Of a stretch of DNA of 64,000 nucleotides, positions 47,661 to 60,461 are shown one piece after another. This stretch comes from Apteryx mantelli (lineage: Eukaryota; Chordata; Aves; Apterygiformes; Apterygidae): positions 42,805,684 through 42,869,683 of the forward strand of contig NC_089982.1 in the NCBI RefSeq assembly GCF_036417845.1. The letters are read 5' to 3'. The notes under the pieces are model-generated. The model was not told where the DNA came from, did no database searches, and saw only the letters and a program-made list of their open reading frames with translations. Numbering within the stretch: position 1 is the stretch's first letter; every line of letters begins with the position of its first letter. The translations under genes and the position numbers were made by a program.

Positions 47661-49410
47661 AGGCTGACAGCTCTCCTATGACAGCCCTCGGAGTTGCTGG
47701 GGCAGGGTACTCCCTTTCTCTGATGGGATTATTGGGATTCCCCCAACTGCCATTGTGCCTCTGCTCCTTTGCGTGTGTGGAGACAAGCTTTTTATCACAG
47801 AGCCTGAAAGAAAGCTGTTGTCTGAATTCCACTCTGTACTGGGCTATTCTCCTAAAAGGTCTCTTGGATGTGTCTTATCTCCTTGGAACCAACACCTTCT
47901 TTTGCATTGTGGCACCAGACCTACACTAGATCTTCCCACACTGTTTTATGCAACAAGCTGAATAATTTAATGCTGCTTTGTTTAGTATAAATTTCTTAAC
48001 TAATGAAACAAGAGGGAATAGTCATGAATGATAGGGTGAAGTCCTATGCAGGGAGCAAATGGAGTTTGTAGAGAAGGCAACTGCTGTTTCTGTAGAGCTT
48101 AAGCTTTGGTTAAGACAGAGAAGTAAATAACAGCAGGAGCATCAGAGCTGGCAAAAGCAGGTGTTGCACAGATGTGGTAACTACTGTTTTCTGAGATATT
48201 CACATTTTTACATTTCTGTTTTTTCTTTTTTCTGAATATATCTTGCTGCTGAAGATATCTTGCCCTTCTTTATCCCTGCCTTCCAAGTGATGCTTTATTC
48301 ACATTGCACTGGCATTTTCCAGCCATTTAATCTTTCTATAACATCCTTTATGCTATGGTGTTGCTGAATGGGAGAGCCTGGAACTTTGTTCATTGAAGAG
48401 AATTGGGTAGACAGAAGGGTATTAGCCTTGCAAGAATGAAGAGAAATCTGGATGGAAATTTGAGCAAAACACTTTGCAGTTTTCTGAAGAGAAATATGCA
48501 GGGGAGAAAGAACTAAGGACAAGCAAAGGAGATAAAAATGATAAAGAGTAAAGATGGATCAAAAAGTATGAGGAATGAATTAAAATTTTCCTGGAGCTGT
48601 AAGATGATCATCTTGGGTAATCCTGGACTATTGAATGCCTGTGTGGAGGGGAGGTGGAGAGTCTGGAATTTCTTATGAAAAAAAGACTGAGATCTTATGG
48701 TGTGAATCACAGGACTTTATCTCAGAATTTTTGTTCCTTCAGAAGATGTTTTGAGGGGAAAAAGCTTCCCCTCATAATAATAAGTTTCTGCTTATTTGGA
48801 AGAGAGATTTCTGGGCAAAAGAAGGTGAAGAGACTTGTGGCCTGAATATATCAGAATGGTCTAAGCAACTGGACAGTTCACGTAATGAATCAGAAGCTGA
48901 TGGAGGAGGTGATGGGGTGAGAAGGAAGTAGGGTTAAGACAGGAGTGTATTACAGAAAAGATACTGAGCTGTAATCCTGTATTTGAGAAGCATGTGATTC
49001 TGTTTACCGTGGGAGGGAAAGGGGAAGTCACTGAGGGATTTAAACAGGCATGTTTAATTTAAATGATAAAAAGAATAAAACACTTTTACTCAGAACTGCA
49101 GCTCTAAATATAACAGCTGTTCATTTCTTGCATATTTTTTCTTTAATGAGTGATTTAGAAAGAGAGCATGTAGGCTTCCAGAGCCACGCACATGCAAGAT
49201 GCTAGAAACTAATTAAGGTAAAAAGTCCCAGTTATGCCAATGTATGGTTCAAGGTGCATCCTCTTACAGATCAAGAATAAGATTAGAGAACGGGTCAAAA
49301 GATGCAGTACTGAAGCAAATTAATCTGAATATCAGGTCACAAAGGCAAAAAGGATTTTCTCTATTCCTCTCTTTCCATCTTTCTTGCTCTCCCTCTCCTC
49401 CACCCCCTCA

Positions 49411-49480
49411 TATATATGTATATATATATAGGATGTATATCAAGGATATATATATTTCATATATATATATATCCTTGAAA
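49411..49480. repeat. (TA)n tract with a perfect AT-rich hairpin
   Basis: Two TA-rich runs flank a perfect inverted repeat. The left arm at 49440-49455 begins TCAAGGATAT, the right arm at 49463-49478 ends ATATCCTTGA, and the spacer is 7 bases. Each arm is 16 bases. It is a potential cruciform. Confidence 0.85.
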
Positions 49481-52400
49481 ACCCACAAGGGTGGTGAAGA
49501 AACTTTTAAAGTGAGGTGACTGAGATTCTATAAAAATGTTTTATTTTATAACTGGATATTGCTTACAATTTCAGCTCACATTGTAGTAAATCAGCACAAT
49601 GCTACTAGTGATCCTGAGTATTAGAGAGACTACAAGGACTTTTTTGGTTGGTATCAGGTAACACAAGGGATTCAGACTGTGTATGTTTTATAATTCTATT
49701 TGAGTTGTATATATCTCCTTAAAGCCTCTTATAATTCTTTAAGTGTTCAGAAATAACCACATCAAAGGCTTCTGAAAGTCAAGCTATAGTCCCTTCTAAA
49801 TTGTTCCATGGTGAGCAATAAATAGATCAAAAATCTGTCGGGAGCACAGGAAGAAAAAGCAATAAATAGTTGGCTTTCACTGTATCAAAATGGTGGTAAA
49901 GTGTCACAAGTTTCCAGAAAAGGACAGATTTTTTTTTTAAGTCTGGAAAAGTAGGTAGCAAAAGGTGCAGATGATAAAACAGGATTAAGAATTTGTCAAG
50001 ATCAGATAAAAATAGGAAATTTCACTGCTTTCTAAGATAGCTCTAGGGCTAACATGATGACAGACAAAATTTAATGCCGAGAAACGTAAAGTAATGCTCA
50101 AAAAGAAAAATTTGAATTACTCCTACATATTGCTGTGTTCTACATTAACAACTTTTCCTAGAATAGAATAACATACTGTAGTCAGTTTAGAAAAAAACTT
50201 CTGCTCATTGTGAAATAGGAGCTTTAAAAAGAAGAGTGTGAGAAATGGTATAGCAGCTTCTTTATGTCATTATATAAATCAGTGTCCTCACCTGTAACAC
50301 TTTGCTGGATATCTAGCATATGGCAGGAGCAGCACGCTTTGGGTGAAAGGGACTAAAGCTGTTAGAGGCATGGCACAGAGGGACAGAAGAGAGGCTTTTT
50401 TAGGTTGACTATGAGATGACTAAACAAGGACTCAATATTTTTTCCTCCATATCTATTTGTTTCAAAGACTCCATTTATCCTTTTTAATGGTACAAGAGCA
50501 AATTATTTACTTGCACTGAAAGGCAATAAGGTTTTCCTTAGGATACGTAGAGAGAGAGATGCACAAAACCACACGTGCACATATATAACTGCATGTTTAA
50601 ATAATGGATAATTAATGAATAATTTCTATTTTCATGCAGTTGACTTGGGAGGGATGTCTCATTTTTTTCTGTTTAACAGACAGATTTTACCCATTATTTG
50701 AACATGCATTTAACTGAAAAAACTGTAGAGTTTTAGGTTAGCCTGGAAAATATTTTTAACTATTTTATTAGGATTGGGATTCCTTTGTGCCAAGTAGTAT
50801 AGCAACAAGCTGTAAGTTTGGCCCTGTTCTGAGAAGTTTACAGGTTTAAGTAAATTATGAAACAAAGGGAAACAGATGCCAGTGATGACCATAAATAGAT
50901 CTGAAGTAATCAGGACTGAGATCACAAGTTTTTTAATTCTTAAATCTGGTGCCTTCGTTTTGCCTCACTAGGATGTGGTTGTCCTTTAACTAGATACTGA
51001 TGAATAAGAACTTTCATATGTAAACTGCCTTCTCAGACTGAGCAGCTTGTGCAGCTTCTGTGAGTCTGTGATCTTTAAAATCATCATGCTCCTAGGTTGT
51101 GTTATGGACTCTTCTCTCTCCCTCGAGTTGGATGAAAGAAACTTCTTTCATCTCGGCTCTGACCTTTGCCATAGGCATCTACGGGTCTATTTCAGTGTAT
51201 GGTAATGAAGCGACCTGTGGCAAAACTTGAAGGACAGCCTTTGCAAGCTTAAAATGCAGCAGGCAGTTGCCCATCTTTAAAGTGTTCTATGCAAATGAAA
51301 GTATGTGTGTCCATCCACCTCCATGTGGAATTCAGCGTGCTTCTTACGAGTAAATTAAGGCACTTAAAGAAGAGAATGTGTTTTTGACCTCTCTCACTGC
51401 AAGTATGTTCAGTAGTGTGCATCTGCTCCTAAGGTAAAATTTGTGGAAGCTGGAATAAAGGCTTTAATGCAAATGTTTCTATTTTGGGATATTGGTCATG
51501 TTTTAAATGAAATGTATTTATTAAACCTTCAGCTTAAAGAATTTCCAAATGGGAGGATAGAGATCCTGGTTGCTTTGAAAATCCTACCCATACCTAACTG
51601 AATTTTGTAAGCATATCATCTAGATTGAAGTGACTGTGAAATTTGTCATTAAAAGTTTTCGTTTGTTTTTTTCTGAGAAGGTATTCTGCTATGAATTTCT
51701 AAGAGAATATAAATATGATCTGCTAGAAAGAACTGAATGATGAGTAGAAGGTTTTTCTCAGTATGATATAAAAACATAACTGTATTGCTAAAAGCTCAGT
51801 CAAATGTGTTTTTAGTCCCCTGAAGTGCCATTTATTGTACATTAGAAGTTGATCTTGACTCAATTTTTGTACTGAGGGCAAGCACTATACCTGAAGTAGA
51901 AATACTTTGTGTGTATTTCTGTTGTCCTTAGTTCTTGGTTTTGTATTAATATACAAATTGGTGGTATGGATACTGCTTCTGTACCTGAGTATAGGATGCT
52001 AAGGATAGGTTAGCTGATTAGCACAGGCTCACAACCTACTCTCCAGGTAATGTTGCTATTCATTTTCAGCACATGCTTTTAGGGTTTTGCAAGCAGTACT
52101 TCAATTCCTCTCTTTAAGGTTGCCAGCAAATATTCAATTACACTAGTAGAACAAGCCTTGTTACAACTAAGTCTGTCTGTAATGTAGAAAAAAAACACCC
52201 CCTTCCCCTGACCTTTCCATCCCCCCAAAGTTGTCTTTTATACTTTAGGAAATACAGCGCTTCAGCATTAGCAAGCATTTTAATTCCTTTGTCAGACTTT
52301 TACATCTTTAGTTTTATGTGTATAATTAGGGAACATTTTTTTTAAATGTTTCTGTTGGTTATAATAATGTTTGGTATAACCAAACTCAGTTTATCTATTG

Positions 52401-53109
52401 GTGGGGTTTGAAACTGAGGTTGGTCTGGTACTGAAGGTGTGAGATGTTATGGGTCAATCCAGTAGACTAAGCACATTAGCTAAAAGCATCAACTAATTTA
52501 GCAATTCAGTAAGTGGGTCAGTCTTACAGAGAGATGGAAAACCACGCATTGTGAGTTATGTTATCCTACTTAATTTTTCTCAGCTTTTTAAAATCCTTCT
52601 TCAGGGAAACTTTGTATGTTATTTGGCTGGTTAGCATGTCAGCTCCCATAGTTATAGAATAAATTGTCCAGTCTCTGAATGACAAAGTATCGGCACAAGT
52701 GGCTTTGTTCAGACTATGTTGGTTAAATCATCCTGTCCCTAAGAAAATAAGAAGGCATTTGTATGCAGCTGTGCAACCTCTTAAGCACTGAATTACAATA
52801 TGAGGAAGAATTCTGAACTTTCATTTTAGATGACTTACTGTACATAAAGTTGGTGGTCAAAACCTTTATTTCTATCAAACCAAAATGTCTAGGATTTTTT
52901 TTCACTGAAGGAAAAATCTAAAATTCTAACTAAAAATATTCTAGGTTCAACAATATTTTTCACTTAAAGTGAAAAAAAATGTTTCATTTCTATTTCTAAT
53001 ATCTTTTAACAGAATAAGAGGAAATGAAAGACTAGGCTGATCACTGTTAACAAAAATATCCATCAGGATAGAAAATCAAACCATCTCTTGTATGTAGGCT
53101 TAATCCAAA

Positions 53110-53185
53110 ACATGCTGTTACGCGGTGATTAGAGCACTGCTCTGAGAGAGAAGGAGGATATAGGAGAATCCCCCAGCCAAGCAGG
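53110..53185 (+). repeat. tRNA-derived SINE head relic
   Basis: CGGTGATTAGAGCACTGCTC resembles the A-box region of tRNA-derived SINEs. ATAGGAGAATCCCCC, about 30 bases farther on, resembles a decayed B box. The fold of a true tRNA is not maintained, so it is not called as a tRNA gene. Confidence 0.4.
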
Positions 53186-56050
53186 TCTGCATGGTTGGCT
53201 CCTGTAGCCCACATGGGCACCACAGCTGGAGTGCATTACTCGATCAAACTGACCTTCCACTACTGTTCCACTTTGTTTGCATTGTGAATCTGTTTCTGCA
53301 CTTCAGCAGCTCCTAACCTCCCAAATCCACCACCTTCCACCTCCTTTCCCCCTCCCTGCCAAACCCCTTCCCCCCGAAATACTGAAACAAATAATTAGTA
53401 GTTCATGCAGCCTAATTTTCTAAAGTGGTATGTTTTCTAAAGCCAGGTTTTGAGCAAATCAGTTATTTGCTGTAAATTTCCTATCATTGTAACTGCAATG
53501 GACTTTTATGTAAAGTTTATGTACACTAGTTAAAAAGCAGGTATCTAAAGCAGTTGCTTTTTCCTTGCATTTCATTTTAATCTGTTACACTGCTTTCCAA
53601 GTTGAGAGCCACTTCATATTTTGTATATTGTCAGTCACTCAAAATGTTACATTATCACTATTGTTTGCTTGTTTTCAATTGAAATGATGCTCTACCAATA
53701 CTTTGGCTAGTTCTGAGAAGGAATATGAAAGAGTAGGACTGTATCTTGATTAGTAGTTTGATTCCTTCCTCTGATACTATGAAACTGTCACTCACAGCTG
53801 TATTTTTTTAATTGGATGGGACTCATTAAGCTAAAGGATAAATTTGCACATCCAAGACTTTATTGCACAATGACCTATAGTCAAGAATTGTAAAGATACC
53901 CAAAAGGTACATTTTATAAGATACGCTGTATCATGTTCTAAACTTGCAATTCATGTGCATCTTTAAATCCAGTACAGCATTTTATTTGTGGGTGTATTTC
54001 AGTATTGGAACAGTGCACTTAACTTGCACATCTTGACCATATAAAAATGCAGAATAGTTGAATTTTTCAAAATTGGAACTTCAAATTTTATTGCACAGAT
54101 GCAAATGTTTGTATGTATTTTAGTGTTTTTATATGCTTACTCCCAATGTGTAATTTCATTACAACACTCAGTGGTTTCACTAAAACTTGGACTACACTTC
54201 AGTTACAAACCACAGTTGTAATTACAGCACAGATGTATTTAGATAAGAATAAAAAAATAAGATTAATTTGGATGGTCTCTGACCATTCTCTTAATATCCT
54301 TCTTCCTCATGCCATGGCAGTATAAACATCAGGTGAAGGACTCAAGTTGTTGAAATGGTTATTTAAACCTTAGAAACACAGAGGTTAAATTTTACTGTGT
54401 TTTCTCAAGATTTATGTTTTATGAGGGGTATTAACATAGCTGGCCTGCTGGTCTCTGAAATTGATATCATTTTAATGTCATAATTGAAAATATGGAATAT
54501 TTGCAATTAATAAGCATGTAACTTGCTGTACTGAGCATGTATGTTGCATTGTGTGTTGTTTGTATTCTCACTCATCTGCTTTCCAAGGTTAGTTTTTCTC
54601 TTGTGTTATTGATGTGTTTTTCTTTCCCCTGCACGTGATAAAAAGGATGACACTTTTCCATTTTTAGACAGCATGTTGTTCACTCCTGTTGGCATAAGCT
54701 GATTTGATTTTTATTGGCTTATTTGTGTGCAAAGAACTTAAAATTTCTCAGAACATTTAAGTATGCCAGAAAATGGAAAAAAATATGCTTGTTTACGCTG
54801 TGAAAAGAATGAGATTTTATTCCTAACACCTGCCATAGGTTCTTTCCTTATCTCCACTGTGAGATTAATAACTCATATGTGGAAAAATCTGTGCTAAATC
54901 TCTGTCTCATTAACATTTGTGAATATTTTCTTCTGATGTAAGGATAATAATACACATTTTCTGGGAAACGTGATCTGGGAAATGTGCATACTGATCTTAA
55001 TGCGTTACTGGTGGCTATGAATTTGGGCCAGAATCTATGAAAGAAATCTGAAAGAAATTCCAGGAAATTTAAAAATAGTGGAAATGAAAATACTGCCTAA
55101 ATACTGCCTTCATGCTGTATCTGTACAGCCGGTAGCACAATGTGTTCTGGTCAGAAGAATATAGTGGTTCAAAGAGGAATGCAAAGGTGATAGGATGGAT
55201 TAATACAAAGCTCCAATATTTGAATCAAATTGATTTAAATCAGCAGTCAACAAACTTTAATCAATTTAAATTTTACTTTGCATTGAACTTTTTATAAAGT
55301 TTGCCTGAAGAAGGCTTATTTTCTTAGCTGAATAATAACCATTGGGACACAGTATTTCTCAACTATACATAGCATTTTTTTCTATGTGCTTAAACCAAAT
55401 ATTAAATATTTCTTTAAGCAACTAAATAACAGTACAATTTTGTAGTTGGTATTTTCTTTATAGCAAATGATTTAATATTTATTCATGATTTGTACCAAAC
55501 TGCTTTAAGTTTAAAATCAGTTTTCAATAAATTTTAAAATGACATTTTTCTGCATATTTTATTGCAATTATAATATACTGGATGAGTAAGAAATTAAGTT
55601 TTGAAAGCTTGTTTTGCATTTCAAACAAACTTTGTTTCTAAACAAAGTATTGTCTATAGTTGGTCAGTTGAATGCATTTGGAAATCAAAGATTCTTTCTT
55701 TTCAAACTTCCATTTAGTTTTCAATTTTCAATGAATTAATAGAGAACTGAAATAAATAGAAGAAACTGAAGTGGAAAAATGTTCTCTGTCCTCATAGGAG
55801 AGGCGACAGCTATCAAAGCTTGGCTTAGCACTTCATCAAACTGATTCCAAGTGCTTAGCCAGTGACTCTTTGCAGCAATCTTCCCTTTGAACTTCGTAAC
55901 GTGTTTTGCTCAACTTTCATGTGCTCCTTTCAAACAGTTACACTAAATTTAGATTTTAATGTTATGATTCCAAACTCTGTTTTTCAGAAGATAAGTGTGT
56001 TATCATTCCTACTGATTAATCCTACTGCTATGTGTAAGGATTTCTTTATT

Positions 56051-56525
56051 TTCATAGATTTATAGAATAATTTAGGCTGGAAGGGATCTGTGGAGGTCAT
56101 TCCTCTCAAAGCAGGTCCAGATAGTGCAGGGTGCTGAGGGACCTGTGCAGCTGAGTTTTGAGTATCTCCCAGGATGGAGATTCCTCGGGGCAGCTTGTTC
56201 CAGGTCTTAACCACCCTCATGTTTTATGTACACACACGTGTGTGTGTGTGTGCGCACACAACCCTCCTTATATTTAATCAGAACTTCCTGTTTTCCCACT
56301 TGTGTCTGCTGCCTCTTGTCCTATCACTTTACGTCTTCAAGAACAGTCTGGCTCTATCTTTTCTGTACCTGCCCTTTAGGTAGCTGCAGACAGTAGTAAG
56401 ATCTCCCTTTAGCCCTCTCTTTTAAGACTACAAATCCAGTTCTCCCAGTATCTCCCAGTAAGGTCATGTGCTCCAGCCCTCACACCTTCTTGGTGGCCCC
56501 CTCCCCTGGACTTGCTCCCATAAGT
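56051..56525 (-). mobile_element. CR1 LINE 3' fragment
   Basis: The plus strand is the reverse complement of a CR1 3' end. It starts with TTTATAGAATAATTTAGGCT and GGAAGGGATCTGTGGAGGTC, then has CTTGTCCTATCACTT, AGATCTCCCTTTAGCC, GTGCTCCAGCCCTCACACC and TTGGTGGCC...CTGGACTTGCTCC. On the minus strand the frame includes VVKTWNKLPRGI, the usual C-terminal CR1 motif. A (TG)n expansion at about 56228-56258 interrupts it. It is diverged, with the frame broken. Confidence 0.9.
56228..56258. repeat. (CA)n/(TG)n microsatellite inside CR1
   Basis: ACACACACG is followed by a TG run and then CGCACACA, making a partly self-complementary purine-pyrimidine tract with Z-DNA potential. It lies in the CR1 fragment. 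Confidence 0.85.
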
Positions 56526-59500
56526 GAGTTTTCCTCCCTTCTCAGCTGAGCAGGGCAGATGCTGCGAGCTCCTGCATTGCGTAAAGTGGTGCTGACTTGC
56601 ATGTGTGTTTGGTGGGAGCGAGAAGGGGAGTGTAACACCGAACTTCCTGAAGCAGAAATGCTGTGATGACGGGATGTGCATTAGGTCATCTAGCTCATCT
56701 CACTTGCCAGTGTCCCATATAAAAAGATGGGGGAGTGCTTTGTGATTCAAAACACATACTGTTTTTTAGTGCAGCTTTCGGGTAGGGTGGTCTCTCTTGT
56801 CTGGTGCTGTATATGCTGTGACATGATTGCAGCCGTGTCCCTTCTGAGCTGATACGTCATGTACAACTGGATATGTGCCTCATATAACAAGCAAGTAACT
56901 GGCTGTGTAGCAGGGTATACCAGCTGCCCCTTGTCTTAGAACTCAGTGTGTGTATATTTTGGTCATGGGAGGTACGTATGTCCAGCTGCATGATGGTGAA
57001 TAGAGTTGTGGTGCTGTCTGGAAAAAGAAAAGAGGAAGAAAAGCTGCAGGCAACATCAGTGCACTTAGCCCTCAATGCTACTCCGTGCATGTATCTGAAG
57101 GGCCACAAGAGAGGGCAGCAGCCTCAAGTATAGGCCGATGATCTGGTTATGTTGCAGTCCAGTGAAAATAGGGACCAGAGTTTAGGGCCTTAAGTGGATC
57201 TCTCTTGACTACATGGGTGACCCTGTGGGTGGGTTTTAAAACATGTGGTAATACCTTGTCACCGTCCTTTTTGCCTCTGGAGTTGGAGAGGTGTATTTGG
57301 TGTGTATTTGGCAGATGCACATAGCTTTGGAAAGGGAGAATCAGGAGGAGATAGCCAGAAAATAGTCCTCAAAGACTTGTAATGGTTAAATGATCTGCCC
57401 TAGAAACACTAGCAGCCCCTCCAAGAGTCATCACTACTGCTTTGATGGGGGCGGAGGAAGAGAAAAGGTAATTCCTTACTTGCTATCTGTAATAATAATC
57501 TGTTCAGTTGCTCTGATTAGTGAAACAACAACCACCATGATGAGGATACATTTTCATAGTATAACTGATTGGAAATTGTTTTTCCCCTCTGCATCTCTTG
57601 CGCTACAAGGCGATATGCTTATGAAAGAATTTATGATCTTTAGAGGAAAGTCAGGATACCCTCTAGTGGTTATTTTGGGAAATAAATCTGAGCTATATGC
57701 TACCAGAGTTTGGAGTCAGCAGTAGCTAAGGTTAATTCCTGCTGCAATTTTAATGTAGTTTTTTATAGGTTTTGGGAGGAGTTTTGTTTTTCATGTGCCT
57801 CTGTCCCTGGCTTCAGCAGAATGAATCCTCCTGGGGTGAAACTGTTTTTAAATGCAGGGTGTTGTAGCTTCCTGTACTTCTATAGGTATAAATGGAAATG
57901 ACTAGATGTTATCACAGCTCCTGTTGCCTAGTAACCAAAGCTCAGCATATAATTTTAATTGGATAAATCTGATGCATATTGCCTCTCTTTTCCTTTTTAC
58001 TAGCAGAATACACATAGATATGTTTAGATTTAAATGTGTTATTGTAAAGTTACAGATTCTAATACATTTTAGTTATCAGACAAGCTCCATTACAATGATT
58101 TAAGACCTCACTTAAATTTCTTCTAATAAAGATTGATCTTCTAGTTCTTGTAACTTTTCTTTACTGGTTATATGAGTGAGCAAACTGCTCAGTGTGAACA
58201 TTTGTGCATATAAATCTTAAATTCTTTTCTGCATATTCTAAAACTTCTAAAATTTCACCTTTCAGTTTCTTTTACTGTTTTGATGATAATAGTACATCTT
58301 TTTCCACTAAATTCACTTACACAGCCAAGAAGGGTTCTTGGAGTTATTTGCTCAATTCTACTGATAACCTGCTTGAAAATACCTAGGAGTGTGTTTGAAT
58401 TATTTACTGAATTTGTAAGCCCTAGTGACATGTTTGCTTCATTGGAACAATTTGTGTAAATAAATTCTTGTGTTTAGAATTCTAGCCCTGATTTTTGATG
58501 TTTAATTTCATGACTTTATCTCATCCTAGAATTCATTATCAAATGAATTATCCACTAAGTGATATAACTGATCATACTGTAGTTCTAGTAATAGAAATTA
58601 TATTATTAACATTATCTTCACTTTTTCATAAACATATTATATATGCTAATATAAAATAAGTTCTTTGGACTGTTTTAATCTTGTGTATTTTATATATGTG
58701 TTTGTTTCCTTCATTTCTTTTTCATTAACAGTAGATATTCAAAGCAAACTATTATTCAAGACATGATCTTTCTTTTTTGCTAACTATAGCAATAGCCTTT
58801 GATAACATTTGGTTATGGTGGATTATTGCTTCAAATTAGGGATTAATTAGTATCTTGAGGAACGTGAGATGGTTTTCAAGCAGGCTTCATATATGACAGG
58901 CTGAAGGGAGAGGAAAAGCTGTAAACACTAGAAGTAGAACCAAAAAATGAAGTTTAAAGGTATTACAAGGTTGCATCACACAAAGTTCTTTTTTCATTTG
59001 TTTTAGTTTGGGTCATAATTATTAATTTTACTTAAAGAAAAAAGTCTAAAGTGTAGACAATAACAGTAATTCTCTAGAAGCAAGGTAGATGCTTACAGAG
59101 ACAATGACAAGTACTTGTTTCTACAGGCAGTTACTAAAATTAAAACTTCCTTTGAAGAGCAGTAACTTAGAAGTATATTCTGCAACTTCAGTGTAGTAAG
59201 AGTTACCTTGTTTCTTCTACCCTACTCTTCCATCTCTCTTCTTGTTCTTCCATCTTCTTGTTCTTTGAGCTTTCTTCTCGTCTGCCTCTTTTTAATTCTC
59301 TCCAAGTAATTAAGTGAAAGTAATAGTTAACAAAGGTAGTGCAGCCATTGTTTCATGTATTTTTTGCTTGCTTCTTGATACTGCCCTATGGTATATATGT
59401 TTTCTTTATACATAAGCAACATAATTTGCAAGACTGTTCTAGATGTTAAAATCTTTCCAGATATCATCTAGTGAAGATGTAAGTTAACATTAATTTCACA

Positions 59501-60298
59501 CTTGAATGTTTTAAAATAGAAATCTCCTTAAAATAACTGTCAGAAAAAAAAATATTATGAAGAAATTGTAGATTACGGTATGGAATCTTGCTTAAAGGCA
59601 AAATTATAGTTCACCTAAAGCTTGTTTTTAAGTTTTGCTGGGTAAGTAAAATGTATGTTGTGATATTTTTGAAGTTCTTCTTTACTTTTTGCTTTCTTTG
59701 TGAAAGTTGAAGGATGAATATGCCACTTACACTAGTATCTTTCTGGTACAGATTTTTAATGAGTGAGTTTTATGTGCTCAGACTTTGAAATGTCTGGATT
59801 GTCATTCTTCCATGAAAGTCTCGGACGTTTTCAGAAACTGAATTGAGTCCCTACTGGAATTAGTTGCATAAAAATACCTATCATTTGTGCTAAAAGAAAT
59901 TGGACATTATCCTAAATGGTTGCATGGAAATAAGTTTCACATATTCTATTATGGTCTAGAAAGCTTTGATTTAAAGAAATATCTAATTGTGAAGGATTGG
60001 AGATGAGGTATAATTACGGCATTTTGGGATGAGTAAGAAGGGAACTTGAGGATGAATATTGGGAAGTGATGTTGCTTGTGATTTTAGATCTTAAACTGTA
60101 TTTGCAGGGAGGTAAATCATGTCGTCCTTAGGTTTTAAGTTCTTAAGTCCTGAAGTTCTGAAATCTTCCTCTCTATGTTTTAGTCTTTCAGTTTATTAAT
60201 AGTTTTTTTTTCTTTTGCATTTTCCTTGTTAATATTGACAGTACTCTTGTAGAAGCTCAGAATTGAATGGGATACTAACCACCTGTTGCTTCTTACAG

Positions 60299-60461
60299 GT
60301 ACTGCTCCCAGCAGCTGGTCTCTTGCAACTGCAGGATGTGAAAAGGACTTGCTGTGAATTTTTGGAATCTCAGCTTCATCCTGTCAATTGCCTGGGGATT
60401 CGTGCTTTTGCTGACATGCATGCTTGCACAGATCTCTTGAACAAGGCCAACACATATGCAG
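60299..60461 (+). CDS. KLHL2: KLHL2 coding exon 5 (BTB end, start of BACK)
   Basis: This exon of 163 bases has a CTTACAG acceptor at 60292-60298. It encodes residues 127-180: [54 protein letters not shown], plus the first base of the next codon. [13 protein letters not shown] is the classic BTB-to-BACK linker and 3-box start that adds to CUL3 binding. Family alignment places the exon end after NTYA plus G, since the next exon should start with the rest of a Glu codon before QHF. At that position the intron begins GCAAGT, not GT, so it appears to be a GC-AG intron. Confidence 0.95.

Larger units (their letters stand above)
34121..60298 (+). other. KLHL2 intron 4
   Basis: This intron of 26.2 kb lies between the exons encoding NVQ and VLLPAAG. 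It is AT-rich with scattered repeat relics (CR1 at 39540-39720 and 56051-56525, SINE-like pieces at 35990-36200 and 53110-53185, a solo LTR at 46767-47156) and simple repeats. Stretches 40000-45900, 47970-49400, 49520-53100 and 53190-56040 show nothing I can name. I found no nested gene. Confidence 0.8.

Noticed and set aside
53110-53185. tRNA gene
   Set aside because: A- and B-box-like words are present, but no cloverleaf with a proper acceptor stem and anticodon arm can be drawn; more likely a SINE head.
55984-56220. 78-codon frame on the minus strand
   Set aside because: The N-terminal part is the CR1 C-terminal motif; it belongs to the LINE fragment and then runs into unrelated sequence.
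21947-60461. KLHL3 instead of KLHL2
   Set aside because: The paralogues are close in BTB, but the residues in exons 2-5 ([23 protein letters not shown]) and the TMEM192 neighbour fit KLHL2 better.
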